A stretch of 64,000 bases of DNA, from positions 1 to 64,000 of the forward strand of contig NZ_BCTT01000011.1 in NCBI RefSeq assembly GCF_001590905.1, in the 5' to 3' direction. Source of the stretch: Serratia grimesii NBRC 13537 (GTDB lineage Bacteria; Pseudomonadota; Gammaproteobacteria; Enterobacterales; Enterobacteriaceae). The notes beneath the pieces were generated by a model. That model did no database searches. It was given only the letters and a program-made list of their open reading frames with translations, and was not told where the DNA came from. Below, piece after piece: positions 20,309-29,821 of this stretch (positions within the stretch are counted from its first letter, which is position 1; every line of letters begins with the position of its first letter). Position numbers and translations under genes: made by a program.

Positions 20309-21301
20309 ATGGCTTATCTCAACGTCACCCGACTCAACAAACACTACGGCCAAACCCAAGTGTTTCAGGACATCGACTTCACCGCTGAGGAAGGGGAGTT
20401 TGTCACGCTGCTCGGCCCGAGTGGTTGCGGGAAATCCACGCTACTGCGTTGCCTAGCTGGGCTGACGTCGGTCGACAACGGACAGATATTGTTGCAAGGT
20501 CAGGATCTGGTTCCAATGCCGCCGCAAAAGCGCGGTATTGGCATGGTGTTCCAGAGTTATGCGTTGTTTCCGAACATGACTGTTGAGGGCAACGTGGCGT
20601 TTGGCTTGAAAATGCAAAAGCTGGGTGGTGCGCAAATCCAACAGCGGGTGCAGGAGGTCCTGGCGCTGGTGGAGCTGACCGAGTTAGCCAAGCGTTATCC
20701 GCATCAGCTTTCCGGCGGCCAGTGCCAACGGGTGGCGCTGGCGCGCTCGTTGGTGACGCGGCCGCGTTTGCTGCTGCTTGACGAGCCACTCTCGGCACTG
20801 GATGCCAGGATCCGTAAACATCTGCGTGAACAGATCCGTCGGATCCAGCGCGAACTGAACCTGACGGCGATCTTCGTCACCCACGATCAGGAAGAGGCGC
20901 TAACGCTGTCGGATCGCATTGTGCTGATGAACAAAGGGCAAATCGTGCAAAGTGGTGATGCAGAAACCCTGTATACCCAGCCGGCCGACGTCTTTGCCGC
21001 CGGGTTTATTGGCAACTACAATCTGCTGAGTGCCGAACAGGCGTCGGTTTTGACCGGCAGCCCATACCACGGTAAGGTAGCTGTTCGTCCCGAATCCATT
21101 GGCATACTCCCAGCAGGGCAGGGAATTGCTGCGGTTATCCTCAACCACAGCCTGCTGGGCAACGTAGTACGTTATCGCGTGCAGGTACGTGGTGTTGAAC
21201 TGCTGGTGGATGTGCTTAACCGTTCAGTGGCTGATTTGCATGCTGACGGTAGCGAAATTGGACTACACTTAGAAACTGTTACATTACGGGAAGTTGCATG
21301 A
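20309..21301 (+). CDS. phnT: ABC importer ATP-binding protein
   Basis: This 330-residue ATPase drives the importer. Visible motifs are Walker A (GPSGCGKST, about residue 36), the Q-loop (FQSYALFPNMT), the signature (LSGGQCQRVALAR), Walker B (LLLLDEPLSALD) and the H-loop (VTHDQEEA). A C-terminal TOBE-like region follows. It starts four bases after the second permease and closes the operon; a hairpin follows its stop. The family covers iron, polyamine and 2-aminoethylphosphonate importers, so substrate and symbol are provisional. Confidence 0.75.
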   Translation: MAYLNVTRLNKHYGQTQVFQDIDFTAEEGEFVTLLGPSGCGKSTLLRCLAGLTSVDNGQILLQGQDLVPMPPQKRGIGMVFQSYALFPNMTVEGNVAFGLKMQKLGGAQIQQRVQEVLALVELTELAKRYPHQLSGGQCQRVALARSLVTRPRLLLLDEPLSALDARIRKHLREQIRRIQRELNLTAIFVTHDQEEALTLSDRIVLMNKGQIVQSGDAETLYTQPADVFAAGFIGNYNLLSAEQASVLTGSPYHGKVAVRPESIGILPAGQGIAAVILNHSLLGNVVRYRVQVRGVELLVDVLNRSVADLHADGSEIGLHLETVTLREVA

Positions 21302-21337
21302 CATTTTCACGCTGATAAGCGGGATTTCTCTTCCCCT

Positions 21338-21367
21338 AAGCGGCAGTCTGCAATCCGTTGCCGCTTT
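21338..21367 (+). terminator. Terminator of the phosphonate-type operon
   Basis: An 8-bp stem (AAGCGGCA/TGCCGCTT) with a 13-base loop lies 37 bases after the ATPase stop and is followed by a pyrimidine-rich run (TCCTGCTTT). Termination strength is uncertain. Confidence 0.5.
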
Positions 21368-21404
21368 CCTGCTTTATTCACGCCCGGCAGGCAGGATAGC
21401 CTGC

Positions 21405-21532
21405 TATCCCCGTCGCTTTTCACGCTGTAGGTGTGTTGACTGCGCGGTCTCACCCTCAGGTACTTTCTTGAATAAGCTCCTGAGGACTTCTCCGCTGGCC
21501 ATCGTCTTGCAGCCAAAGATTAAGCGGGTATA
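21405..21532. repeat. Dispersed palindromic repeat, copy 1
   Basis: This noncoding element of about 128 bases opens with TATCCCCGTC and closes with AAGCGGGTATA. It contains AATAAGCTCCTGAGGA in the middle. The layout matches the copies at 38874-39000 and 39048-39172: outer arms that pair, a central TAAGCTCCTG-type segment and a CTGGCC/TTGGCC segment. It lies between the phosphonate-type operon and yjbB. Confidence 0.6.
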
Positions 21533-21574
21533 GCTTTTATTTACTCCTGCTGGCGTTAATGGAGCGTATTTTCC

Positions 21575-23224
21575 GTGTTGACCCTTCTTCACCTGCTTTC
21601 CTCTGTGGCGCTGTTGGTGTGGGGCACCCACATCGTGCGCACCGGGATCATGCGGGTCTACGGCGCTAATCTGCGTCGGGTATTGAGCGACAGCGTGGAG
21701 AAAAAACCGCTGGCGTTTGTTGCCGGTATTGGCGTAACCGCGTTAGTGCAAAGCAGTAACGCCACCGCGCTGCTGGTCACGTCTTTTGTCGCGCAAGGGC
21801 TGGTGGGGCTAACGCCTGCACTGGTGATTATGCTCGGCGCCGACGTCGGTACTGCGCTGATGGCGCGAATACTGACTTTCGATCTTTCCTGGTTATCACC
21901 ACTGCTGATCCTGGTCGGCGTATTTTTGTTCCTCAGCCGCAAACAAACGCGGGTAGGCCAAATGGGCCGGGTATGCATTGGTCTCGGGCTGATTGTACTA
22001 GCGTTGGAACTGATCGTCGCTGCAGCCACGCCAATCACCCAGGCGGCAGGCGTGAAGGTGTTGTTTTCATCACTGACCGGTGATGTGATGCTGGATGCCC
22101 TGACCGGTGCGTTGTTCGCTATTATCAGCTATTCCAGCCTGGCGGCGGTATTGCTGACAGCGACGCTGACGGCATCAGGCGTGATCTCGCTGAAGGTAGC
22201 TCTGTGTCTGGTGATCGGTGCCAATCTTGGTAGCGGCCTACTGGCGGTGATCAATACCAGTGGTCAGAATGCGGCCGGGCGTCGGGTAGCGCTTGGCAGT
22301 CTGTTATTTAAGCTGATCGGTTGCGTGCTGGTGTTACCCTTTGTCTCTTATCTGGCAGACATCATGACCCGGCTGCCAGGAGAGAACGAAGAGCTGGTTA
22401 TCTATTTTCACGTTTTTTATAACCTGATCCGTTGCCTGGTGTTGATCCCGTTAGCGGAACCGATGGCGCGTTTATGCGAAACGTTGATCGCGGACGTGGC
22501 CGCCGATGATCCCCGATTGCGACCGCGACACCTCGACGCCAGCGCGCTGGATACGCCGACGTTGGCATTGGCCAATGCGGCGCGAGAAACCTTGCGCATG
22601 GGAGACGTGGTGGAACACATGATGATTCTGCAGCGCGAAGTGCTGCACGGTAAGCAAGGGCAGGATAAAGAGGTGCGGCGGCTCGACGACGATGTCGATG
22701 TACTGTATACCGCCATCAAGCTGTATTTGGCGCAGATCCAGAAGGAGGATTTGGGCGAAGAAGATTCCCGCCGCTGGGCTGAAATCATCGAGATGGCGCT
22801 TAATCTGGAGCAAGCGGGCGACATTATCGAACGCATGGCCGGTGATGTGGGGGCGAAATCACACGCGGCGCGACGTGCGTTCTCGACGGAAGGGCTGGCG
22901 GAATTGGACGCATTGCATGAGCGGCTGATCGCCAATCTACGGCTCGGCCTGTCGGTGTTCCTGTCGGGTGATGTTACCAGCGCCAAGCGATTGCGCCGTT
23001 CAAAACATCGTTTCCGTATTTTGGACCGTCGCTATGCGCATGCGCATGTTGACCGTCTGCACCAACAAAACGTACAGAGCATCGAAACCAGTTCACTGCA
23101 TCTTGGGCTGCTGGGGGATATGAAACGCCTGAACTCACTGTTCTGTGCCGTGGCGTATAACGTGCTGGATCAGGATGAAAAGGATGATGAGCGTGAATGG
23201 GAGGATACGCCGAGCACGCTGTAA
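21575..23224 (+). CDS. yjbB: Na/Pi-cotransporter family protein with PhoU-like domain
   Basis: It is an inner-membrane phosphate transporter, thought to export phosphate in E. coli. The 549 residues start from GTG (MLTLLHLLSSVALLVWG). The N-terminal half has the paired QSSNATALLVTSF and SYSSLAAVLLTATLTASG repeats of the Na/Pi cotransporter family. The C-terminal half (about 340-530) is a helical PhoU-like domain (LNLEQAGDIIERM). In E. coli it follows metH directly; here the phosphonate-type operon lies between. Proximity to a phosphonate-release operon would fit disposal of excess phosphate, an inference only. Confidence 0.93.
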   Translation: MLTLLHLLSSVALLVWGTHIVRTGIMRVYGANLRRVLSDSVEKKPLAFVAGIGVTALVQSSNATALLVTSFVAQGLVGLTPALVIMLGADVGTALMARILTFDLSWLSPLLILVGVFLFLSRKQTRVGQMGRVCIGLGLIVLALELIVAAATPITQAAGVKVLFSSLTGDVMLDALTGALFAIISYSSLAAVLLTATLTASGVISLKVALCLVIGANLGSGLLAVINTSGQNAAGRRVALGSLLFKLIGCVLVLPFVSYLADIMTRLPGENEELVIYFHVFYNLIRCLVLIPLAEPMARLCETLIADVAADDPRLRPRHLDASALDTPTLALANAARETLRMGDVVEHMMILQREVLHGKQGQDKEVRRLDDDVDVLYTAIKLYLAQIQKEDLGEEDSRRWAEIIEMALNLEQAGDIIERMAGDVGAKSHAARRAFSTEGLAELDALHERLIANLRLGLSVFLSGDVTSAKRLRRSKHRFRILDRRYAHAHVDRLHQQNVQSIETSSLHLGLLGDMKRLNSLFCAVAYNVLDQDEKDDEREWEDTPSTL

Positions 23225-23252
23225 AAAATGCCCCCGGTTTAGCCGGGGGCAT
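23222..23252 (-). terminator. shlA terminator, shared with the end of yjbB
   Basis: A 10-bp stem (ATGCCCCCGG/CCGGGGGCAT) with a five-base loop lies between convergent yjbB and shlA. On the minus strand it is followed by TTTTTT, so it mainly terminates shlBA. It can also fold in the yjbB transcript. Confidence 0.8.
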
Positions 23253-23274
23253 GACTCAGGTTAATTACCGTAAA

Positions 23275-26200
23275 CTACTTACCTGAAAAGACGCCAGCCT
23301 TAGCATCGGCAGCTTGGCTATTGCCGTAGCCGCCGATCGGCGTTTCCAGGTTCACCACGCTTTTACCCGCGATACCCAACAGTCCGCCGACAGAGGCTGC
23401 GGCATCAAGATGGCCGCCACCCTGATAGCGATTGCCTGTCACATCCTGCTGTTCAAGCTTACCGTTACCCAGAGTTACTTCGCCTTGTTGGCTGCGGATT
23501 TCGCCGCCGGTCAAATGGGTCGTGCCCTGAACATTCAGTGCCACGTCATTTTTTCCGTTAATGGAGGATTTCACGCCAACTGCATCGTTATTGACGACAT
23601 CGGCGTTCACCTTGAATTGGCCTTGCAGTCCGGCAGGACCGGTCAGGCTCTCCTTGGACTTGTTGCCGAGGAAGCGAGCGCCGCGATCCCATAGTGGTGC
23701 CTTTTCTTTTTCACCTACCAAGGTTTCCGGTAGAGTGACCTTACCCCCGTCGGCCTTGCTGAAACTGACGGCTCCGGTGGTATCCTGCTTCGGATCGAGA
23801 CGACGAGCCACGCTGTTGTACTTGTCAGTGGTGGCATCCGCAATCTTGTCGATACCGCCTTCCAATTTCTCTTTCACTTTACCGGCATAGCGCGGCGTAC
23901 CCACTTTGGACAACTTGGAGGTGATACTACTGGCTGGATCATTGGTGTGGTTAAGACCGACATCCACATTGACCTTCACGCTGCTCTCGCTATCTTTGCG
24001 GCTCTCGACATGCAGATCGCCGCCAATATTGCCTTGTACACGGTCAGCATTGACCTGAGCACCGGCCAAGGTGGTATCTTTGCCACTGTTGAGCGTCACT
24101 TCTCCAGCACTGATCACGCTATTGCCTTGGGTGGTTTTTTGTAGTTTATCCACGCCGACCTTCACCCCAGCCCCCAGAGTATGGGTGTCGCTGCCGCTGG
24201 TGGCGTCGATCTTGCCGTTTGCATCCTTGTTGAAAGATTGCCCGCCTTTAGCATTAGCCTTCAGCCCCAGATTCCAGTTGTTTTTCTGTTCCTGGTTTTG
24301 TGTCGACTCCAATATCACGCCACCCTGTTCGGCGTTCAAGACGACACTGCTGCCTTTGATCTCGGTCCCCTGTAGATGTAAAGCCTGCTCGTCTTTGCCC
24401 TTGGCGGTAATGTTTACGGCTCCGCCGCTGGTGATTTTACCACCTTGCTGGGTTGTGGAAGATTCATCCACTTTGGCGATATCAAATGCACCACCGAAGG
24501 AAATGCCACCCGCGCTCTTTTTGTCATTATCGGTGCTGTTACCGCCGATATCGATATTGCCAGACAGCGTATCGTCCTTGCGTGTCTGGTGTGATTTTGC
24601 CGCTTGCACCGCGACCTTATCACCGGCTTTCAACGTGATGTCGCCCTGACTGGTGACATTGCTGCCTTGCAGCGTCAACCCACGACCGGCCTCCAGCTCC
24701 ACGCCTTGTTGGCCGCCGATGCTACTGACCTGTGCGTTGCTGCTGTCGCTTTCACCCACGCTGCGACCGCCGCCCAGCCCACCGCCGACGTTTTTGGTTT
24801 CCGGAGTGGATCCGCCTTTGGCCGACACTTTGACATTGAAGTCGTTGTGGCTTTCATGGCTGCGATCGGTCGCCTGGTCGAAACGGATGTTGCCGTTTTC
24901 AGCCGTCACCTGCGCTTTACCCGTGCCGGCATCCAGTGAAATCCCCTGATAAACGGCGTCCTGCTTGACGTTAATGTTAATGCCATTGGCTGCGGTGATA
25001 CCGCCTGTGACCGCCTGACTGCCGGTGTTTTCACTGCGTTTATTACCGCCGTCACCTTTGGCATCGACGTTCAGATCGTTACCGGTGTTGGTATAAACAC
25101 GAACGCTGGCATTGCCGCGAGTGTCACGTTGGCTTTCCTGTTGGCTGTTTTCCGCTGCTTCGCTGCGGTGGCTGTCCGCTGCCAGCGTCACTGCGCCTTG
25201 GGTTGCCTGATATTTTGTCCCACGATCCAGCAGTTCACCGGGGGTTTTAACATCAATCTCGCCAGCGGTAATGGTGCTGACTACGGCTTGTGAGCTGCTG
25301 CTACTTTTCTCACTGGTACCGCCGTTGGCGCCGACATCGATGCCCACATTAGGTAAGCCGATGCTGCCAATATCATTAATCGCACCGTTGACGTCCAACT
25401 TGGCCGCCTTACCCACGGCACGCTCTACAGGGCGGCTGATAGCGCTGTAATCCACGTTGGCACCGATGTCTACACCGACATCTGTTTTACGAGTGCTGCT
25501 GCTTTCGCTGTCGGTGGCGGCCAGATGGGCAACGCTATTGGCATTTTCCTGATATTTACCACCAGCCTGGTGTTGCGCACCTTGCTGAGTCAGCTTGTCT
25601 TTGGCATTAATCGTCAGATTGCCTTTGACGTCGCTGGCTGATGTCACGGCTTTACTGTTTTGCGCGTGAGTCTTGCTGTTCTCATAACCCCCTTCGATAC
25701 CGGAACCGACTTTGTCGATACCGCCGGTGTAGTAGAACCCTCCGCCAACTTTGGTTTGTTCAGTGTCGCTGGTGGTTTTGTTCTCCGCCGCCAGGAAGGA
25801 GACGTTATCGCCGCTGATGCTGGCGTCACCTTGGGTAGTTACCAGTTTGGATCCGCTGAAGGTGACGTCTTTATCTGCTTTCAGCGCTACGCTGCCACCA
25901 CTCAATGTCGACGACTGTTGCTCATTGCGGGTGGTTTTTTCACTGTCGCTGGTGTGTTCGATGCGGAAACCGGCGCGGTATTGCTTATCACCTTTCTCAT
26001 TGGCATAGCCGTTAATGGCGAGTGCGGTTTTCTGTTCATCAATGCGTTGTTGCTGTTCCCCAGAACTGACATTGATATTGCCACCGGCGTTGATGTCGAG
26101 CTTACCGGTACTGGTCACTTTGCTGCCCACCACATCCGTATCTTGTTTACTGACCAACTGCAGGTTGGTATCGGAAACCAGCTCACTGGCGGTGGATTGT

Positions 26201-28101
26201 TGATGGCTGTTATTGGACTTCTGCGAACTGCTGGTGATGTTGAAGACGGTGCCGGTACGGGCATCAACCTTATCAACCGTGGTGCTGAGGGCATTGTCGA
26301 TCCGCAGACCGCCTGAAGTGGCTTCGACAAAACCACCTTGCTTACCTCTTACTTTGCTGCCGGTAATGGTTACGCCCTGTTGACCGTTCAGTCGCAGAGT
26401 ACCGTCGGCGGTCAGTTCGGTGGCATTACTGACTTCGCTGCGGTTGCTGTTGTCTTGGTTATTGCCACCGCCAATACCACCCCATGAGGTTTTGTTGTCA
26501 CGAACGGTCTTCGCATTGGCAGTTTTTTGTACGTTGATATTGATGCGATCGTTGGCGTTCGCCGTCAAGTTACGTCCCGCATGCGCTTTGGCTCCCTGGG
26601 TCTCCAGCATGTTGCCAGCCGTCAGCGTCAGATCGCCACCGGCACGCAAGTCGCTGCCCTTCAAGCTTTCGGTTTCGTTGCTGTTGCTCCAACTGCCGGT
26701 GCGTAGACTGGAGGTATGATTACGCTGATACCCCCGTTCGCTGGTTTTATCCCGCTCGACCAACCCGCTCAGCTGTACATCGCGCTTGGCTTCGATGTTT
26801 AGCGCGTCGCCTGCCGTAACACTGGCCCCCAACAGCTTCACATCCTGTTCGGTGGCGGTCAGCGTGGCATTTTTGCTGGCGCTGATGCTGCTGCCGGCTT
26901 GTTGATGCTGCTCATTTTCACGGGTGACATCGTATTGCCAAGAGTAGAACCATTGATCGTTGGTGTGGCCCTGAGTCTGCTTTAATTGCTGACCGTCGAG
27001 CGTCAGATTGGCACCTTGTAATTTGACCTCCTCGCCACGAATATCGGTCGCAGTCAGGTGGTTGCTGTTATCAGCCAGCAGGCTGATGTTTTTGCCTTTG
27101 AGCTCAGTACGGACCAGTTTTTGGCTAGTGCTGCGGTCGTTGATATAGATACCGCCGCGATAGTTTTGGTAGTTCTCACCGCTGTTGCGGTTGCTGCTGT
27201 CATCACGAATCTGGCTTTCTGCACGGATGTCGTAGGCTTTCACCCGGATCTCATCGCTGCCCAACAGTTTGCCTGCCAGTTTCACGCCGCTGCCGGCCGC
27301 CGTGTTGATGATGTTGATGCGCCCGGCCTGCATGCTGCCAAGATAGTAGCTGTCCAATGCACTTATCGGTTGTTCGCTGCTGAGCACCTGCGCATCGCGC
27401 GATACGCGGTTATGTCCGCTGATGGCGTTGATATCCGACACCATTTTCCCGCTTTTCTTATCAAATACCGGGGCGACAATCACCTCACCGCGGCTGTCGA
27501 TGCGCGGTGCGATCAAATCCAGCACGCCACCGGCGTTCAGTGTGCCGTCCAGATTCAGGGTGTTGCGATTGCCCAGGGTGCTGTAACCCTGCAACATGCC
27601 ATTTTCCACCAGCGGGTTACCTACCACCAGTGATGAACGGCTGGTATTGATAAAGCCGCAACCACTGCAACTGATCCCATTCGGGTTGGCCAACACATAG
27701 TCGGCTGCCATACCAAAGATTTCTTGCTGGCCATGTAACAGAGACGGGTTACGGCTGATAACTTCGTTAAGGATGACGCTGGCCTCACGGCCCGCCAGAT
27801 TGGGGTTGGCACCCAATTGGCCCGCCAGCTGAGACAGCCCTGGGTCGAGTGAGTTATTCAGCACTGCACCGGGTTGGTTAACATTGAAATCCTGATATTG
27901 ATTGTGTGACAACCCGTGATCATTGGGCGTCACAATATTGACTACCTGCGCACCGTTACCCGCGGTGGAAACGCCAGGGCCGTTAGCTCCGTTAGCCGCC
28001 ACGATCTCTCCGGCATAACTGGCGCTGAGTGAGGCGAGAATGATCGCCAGTGAAGCGGCCAACTTACCCGCCGCCGAAAGCCTGAAGTTATTATTTTTCA
28101 T
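23275..28101 (-). CDS. shlA: Secreted hemolysin/cytolysin ShlA (TpsA, two-partner secretion)
   Basis: It is the pore-forming hemolysin of Serratia, exported by ShlB and activated during secretion. The 1608-residue length equals the described S. marcescens ShlA. A signal peptide ends near Ala30, then comes the TPS secretion domain with ANPNL (98-102), NPNGIS (139-144) and the C145-x-x-C148 pair. The remainder is a long beta-helix of hemagglutinin repeats rich in DVTFSGSKL-type turns. The C-terminus ends AKAGVFSGK. It lies 43 bases downstream of shlB. No VENN motif or immunity gene is seen, so it is not a CdiA-type toxin. Ferric-uptake and flagellar control are known for shlBA but not visible here. 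Confidence 0.95.
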   Translation of the reverse strand: MKNNNFRLSAAGKLAASLAIILASLSASYAGEIVAANGANGPGVSTAGNGAQVVNIVTPNDHGLSHNQYQDFNVNQPGAVLNNSLDPGLSQLAGQLGANPNLAGREASVILNEVISRNPSLLHGQQEIFGMAADYVLANPNGISCSGCGFINTSRSSLVVGNPLVENGMLQGYSTLGNRNTLNLDGTLNAGGVLDLIAPRIDSRGEVIVAPVFDKKSGKMVSDINAISGHNRVSRDAQVLSSEQPISALDSYYLGSMQAGRINIINTAAGSGVKLAGKLLGSDEIRVKAYDIRAESQIRDDSSNRNSGENYQNYRGGIYINDRSTSQKLVRTELKGKNISLLADNSNHLTATDIRGEEVKLQGANLTLDGQQLKQTQGHTNDQWFYSWQYDVTRENEQHQQAGSSISASKNATLTATEQDVKLLGASVTAGDALNIEAKRDVQLSGLVERDKTSERGYQRNHTSSLRTGSWSNSNETESLKGSDLRAGGDLTLTAGNMLETQGAKAHAGRNLTANANDRININVQKTANAKTVRDNKTSWGGIGGGNNQDNSNRSEVSNATELTADGTLRLNGQQGVTITGSKVRGKQGGFVEATSGGLRIDNALSTTVDKVDARTGTVFNITSSSQKSNNSHQQSTASELVSDTNLQLVSKQDTDVVGSKVTSTGKLDINAGGNINVSSGEQQQRIDEQKTALAINGYANEKGDKQYRAGFRIEHTSDSEKTTRNEQQSSTLSGGSVALKADKDVTFSGSKLVTTQGDASISGDNVSFLAAENKTTSDTEQTKVGGGFYYTGGIDKVGSGIEGGYENSKTHAQNSKAVTSASDVKGNLTINAKDKLTQQGAQHQAGGKYQENANSVAHLAATDSESSSTRKTDVGVDIGANVDYSAISRPVERAVGKAAKLDVNGAINDIGSIGLPNVGIDVGANGGTSEKSSSSSQAVVSTITAGEIDVKTPGELLDRGTKYQATQGAVTLAADSHRSEAAENSQQESQRDTRGNASVRVYTNTGNDLNVDAKGDGGNKRSENTGSQAVTGGITAANGININVKQDAVYQGISLDAGTGKAQVTAENGNIRFDQATDRSHESHNDFNVKVSAKGGSTPETKNVGGGLGGGRSVGESDSSNAQVSSIGGQQGVELEAGRGLTLQGSNVTSQGDITLKAGDKVAVQAAKSHQTRKDDTLSGNIDIGGNSTDNDKKSAGGISFGGAFDIAKVDESSTTQQGGKITSGGAVNITAKGKDEQALHLQGTEIKGSSVVLNAEQGGVILESTQNQEQKNNWNLGLKANAKGGQSFNKDANGKIDATSGSDTHTLGAGVKVGVDKLQKTTQGNSVISAGEVTLNSGKDTTLAGAQVNADRVQGNIGGDLHVESRKDSESSVKVNVDVGLNHTNDPASSITSKLSKVGTPRYAGKVKEKLEGGIDKIADATTDKYNSVARRLDPKQDTTGAVSFSKADGGKVTLPETLVGEKEKAPLWDRGARFLGNKSKESLTGPAGLQGQFKVNADVVNNDAVGVKSSINGKNDVALNVQGTTHLTGGEIRSQQGEVTLGNGKLEQQDVTGNRYQGGGHLDAAASVGGLLGIAGKSVVNLETPIGGYGNSQAADAKAGVFSGK

Positions 28102-28144
28102 CCATGTATCTCCGTATATCGCTGTGTTACTGCAAAACTACTGA

Positions 28145-29821
28145 TTAAAATGTGTACGAAAAGCGTGCCAGCACCTGGATCGGATCGTCCGGCATTGCGT
28201 GGCTGGACAATAACCAACCACGGCTGGCTTCGACGTCGAGAGTCGCTCGCTGATAGCGAAGGGTGGCACCGGCACTCAAACCGGCACTGCTTTGCCAGCC
28301 CGATGGCCGATTGTCACGCGGTAGCACCCGGCCGACATCGCCGCCGATGCGTGGGGTAAGCGTGCTTTGGCCCAGGTTGAAGCTGCGGGACAAGGTATTT
28401 TGCAGATACCAGCCGTTATCGCCGGACAACGTGCTGCGACTGAAGCCACGGATCGCGCTACGATCCGTCAGGCTGAGCCATTCCACACCGGGTAAGCGAT
28501 CGCGACTGTATTGCCCGTACAGCAGGTGACTCAGCTGGTAATTGGAGCCGGCCAACGTGAAACGTTGAGTGAGGTTGGCGAACAGCTTGCCTTTGGTAAA
28601 TTGAGCATCGGGTATCCCGTCACCGCCGTGACGGTCGGCACCAAACCAAGGTAAACCTTGCTCTACGCTAAGGTTGGCGCTGATCAGGCCGCTGGGTAAG
28701 ATTTGCAGATGGTTGACCCCTAGCTCGAACAGACTGAGCGTCGGGCTACCGAGGTTGATACGGACGGTGTCAAAATAGTTGTTAATGCGCTTATGGGTCA
28801 GCTGACCGCTCAGAGCGTTAATCTGATCGCGATCGCGGTAGAACACATAATCGCTGCGCAGGCCATATTGTTGGGTCTGGCCGTGCAGTTTATAGCTGTT
28901 GAACACCAGCTGTTGGCGGTTCATGTATTGTGAATAGCTGGCAAAGCCGCTGAAGGTAAAAGCACCGTAGGGTAGGGAATAGAGCAGGGTATAGGCGCGA
29001 TTATAACGTTGTGATGGATCTTTCAGCGTACCGGCAACATTGAGACTCACAAAGTCCGACAAGCCGAATGGGCTGTCGAGCGTTGCCGTGCTACGTGCCA
29101 ACCACTGGCCGGTATTTTTTTGGCCGTAATTGTCTAGTGTGGCTGATAGCAGCCAAGGCTTGGTATGTCGGTTTTGCAACCGAATAATTGAACCGCCGGT
29201 TTGACTGCCCGGTAATATATCTAATCGGGTTTTATTCGATTGCAAACGATTGGCTTGATCCAACCCCTGATCAAGTTGGGTTAATTTCAGTGGTTTCCCT
29301 TCCAACCCAGGAAATAATAATTGGCTGTTAACCCAGCGATCGCCGCCTTCTATTTTCTCGATAAATCCTTCGGTAACCCGTAGTCCTAACTCCCCTTCAG
29401 CATTGGGGCGAATAAATTGTACGCGGGCAGTGATATAGCCTTTATCAAGGTATAAACGGGTTAATTCGCGCGTCAGCAGGTTGATGTCATTACTGCTGAT
29501 ACAACGCTGTGGTAGTGCGGTCAGCGACGCCAAATCTTTCTCTGACAGTAAGGTAATACCCTGCAGATACACTCCACCGATTGGCAAGCATTGGGCAGAT
29601 AGCGGTAGAGCGGGTACAGCAGGCTCGGGCTCTGCCAGTAATTGCTGCTGCTTAAGTTGTTGGTAGCGTCGTTGTTCTATCTGTTGATTCACTTCACGCG
29701 TACCGTCTTGCAGGGCACGACGTGATTCACCCATCGGCGAGAAATGTTCCATTTCCGGCAGGGTTGCAGCAGGTATTGCGGTGCTGAACAGCATCACCAG
29801 GGCAGCGGTTTTTTTAATCAT
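28145..29821 (-). CDS. shlB: Outer-membrane hemolysin transporter/activator ShlB (TpsB)
   Basis: It is the Omp85-superfamily barrel that secretes and activates ShlA. The 558 residues match S. marcescens ShlB. A signal peptide ends near residue 18 (IPA/AT). A linker helix rich in Gln (QRRYQQLKQQQLLAE) precedes POTRA domains (about 75-235), then a 16-strand barrel. The conserved loop-6 motif appears as AIRGFS, and the protein ends FSYTF with the terminal aromatic residue of outer-membrane barrels. It is first in the shlBA operon, behind a 410-base AT-rich control region. Confidence 0.95.
   Translation of the reverse strand: MIKKTAALVMLFSTAIPAATLPEMEHFSPMGESRRALQDGTREVNQQIEQRRYQQLKQQQLLAEPEPAVPALPLSAQCLPIGGVYLQGITLLSEKDLASLTALPQRCISSNDINLLTRELTRLYLDKGYITARVQFIRPNAEGELGLRVTEGFIEKIEGGDRWVNSQLLFPGLEGKPLKLTQLDQGLDQANRLQSNKTRLDILPGSQTGGSIIRLQNRHTKPWLLSATLDNYGQKNTGQWLARSTATLDSPFGLSDFVSLNVAGTLKDPSQRYNRAYTLLYSLPYGAFTFSGFASYSQYMNRQQLVFNSYKLHGQTQQYGLRSDYVFYRDRDQINALSGQLTHKRINNYFDTVRINLGSPTLSLFELGVNHLQILPSGLISANLSVEQGLPWFGADRHGGDGIPDAQFTKGKLFANLTQRFTLAGSNYQLSHLLYGQYSRDRLPGVEWLSLTDRSAIRGFSRSTLSGDNGWYLQNTLSRSFNLGQSTLTPRIGGDVGRVLPRDNRPSGWQSSAGLSAGATLRYQRATLDVEASRGWLLSSHAMPDDPIQVLARFSYTF

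Noticed and set aside
24071-24649. Long plus-strand frames antisense to shlA
   Set aside because: They are low-complexity, Pro/Leu/Ser-rich shadows of the repetitive shlA coding sequence.
23275-28101. ShlA as a contact-dependent inhibition toxin (CdiA)
   Set aside because: The length is that of ShlA, there is no VENN-type border or variable C-terminal toxin, and no small immunity gene follows.
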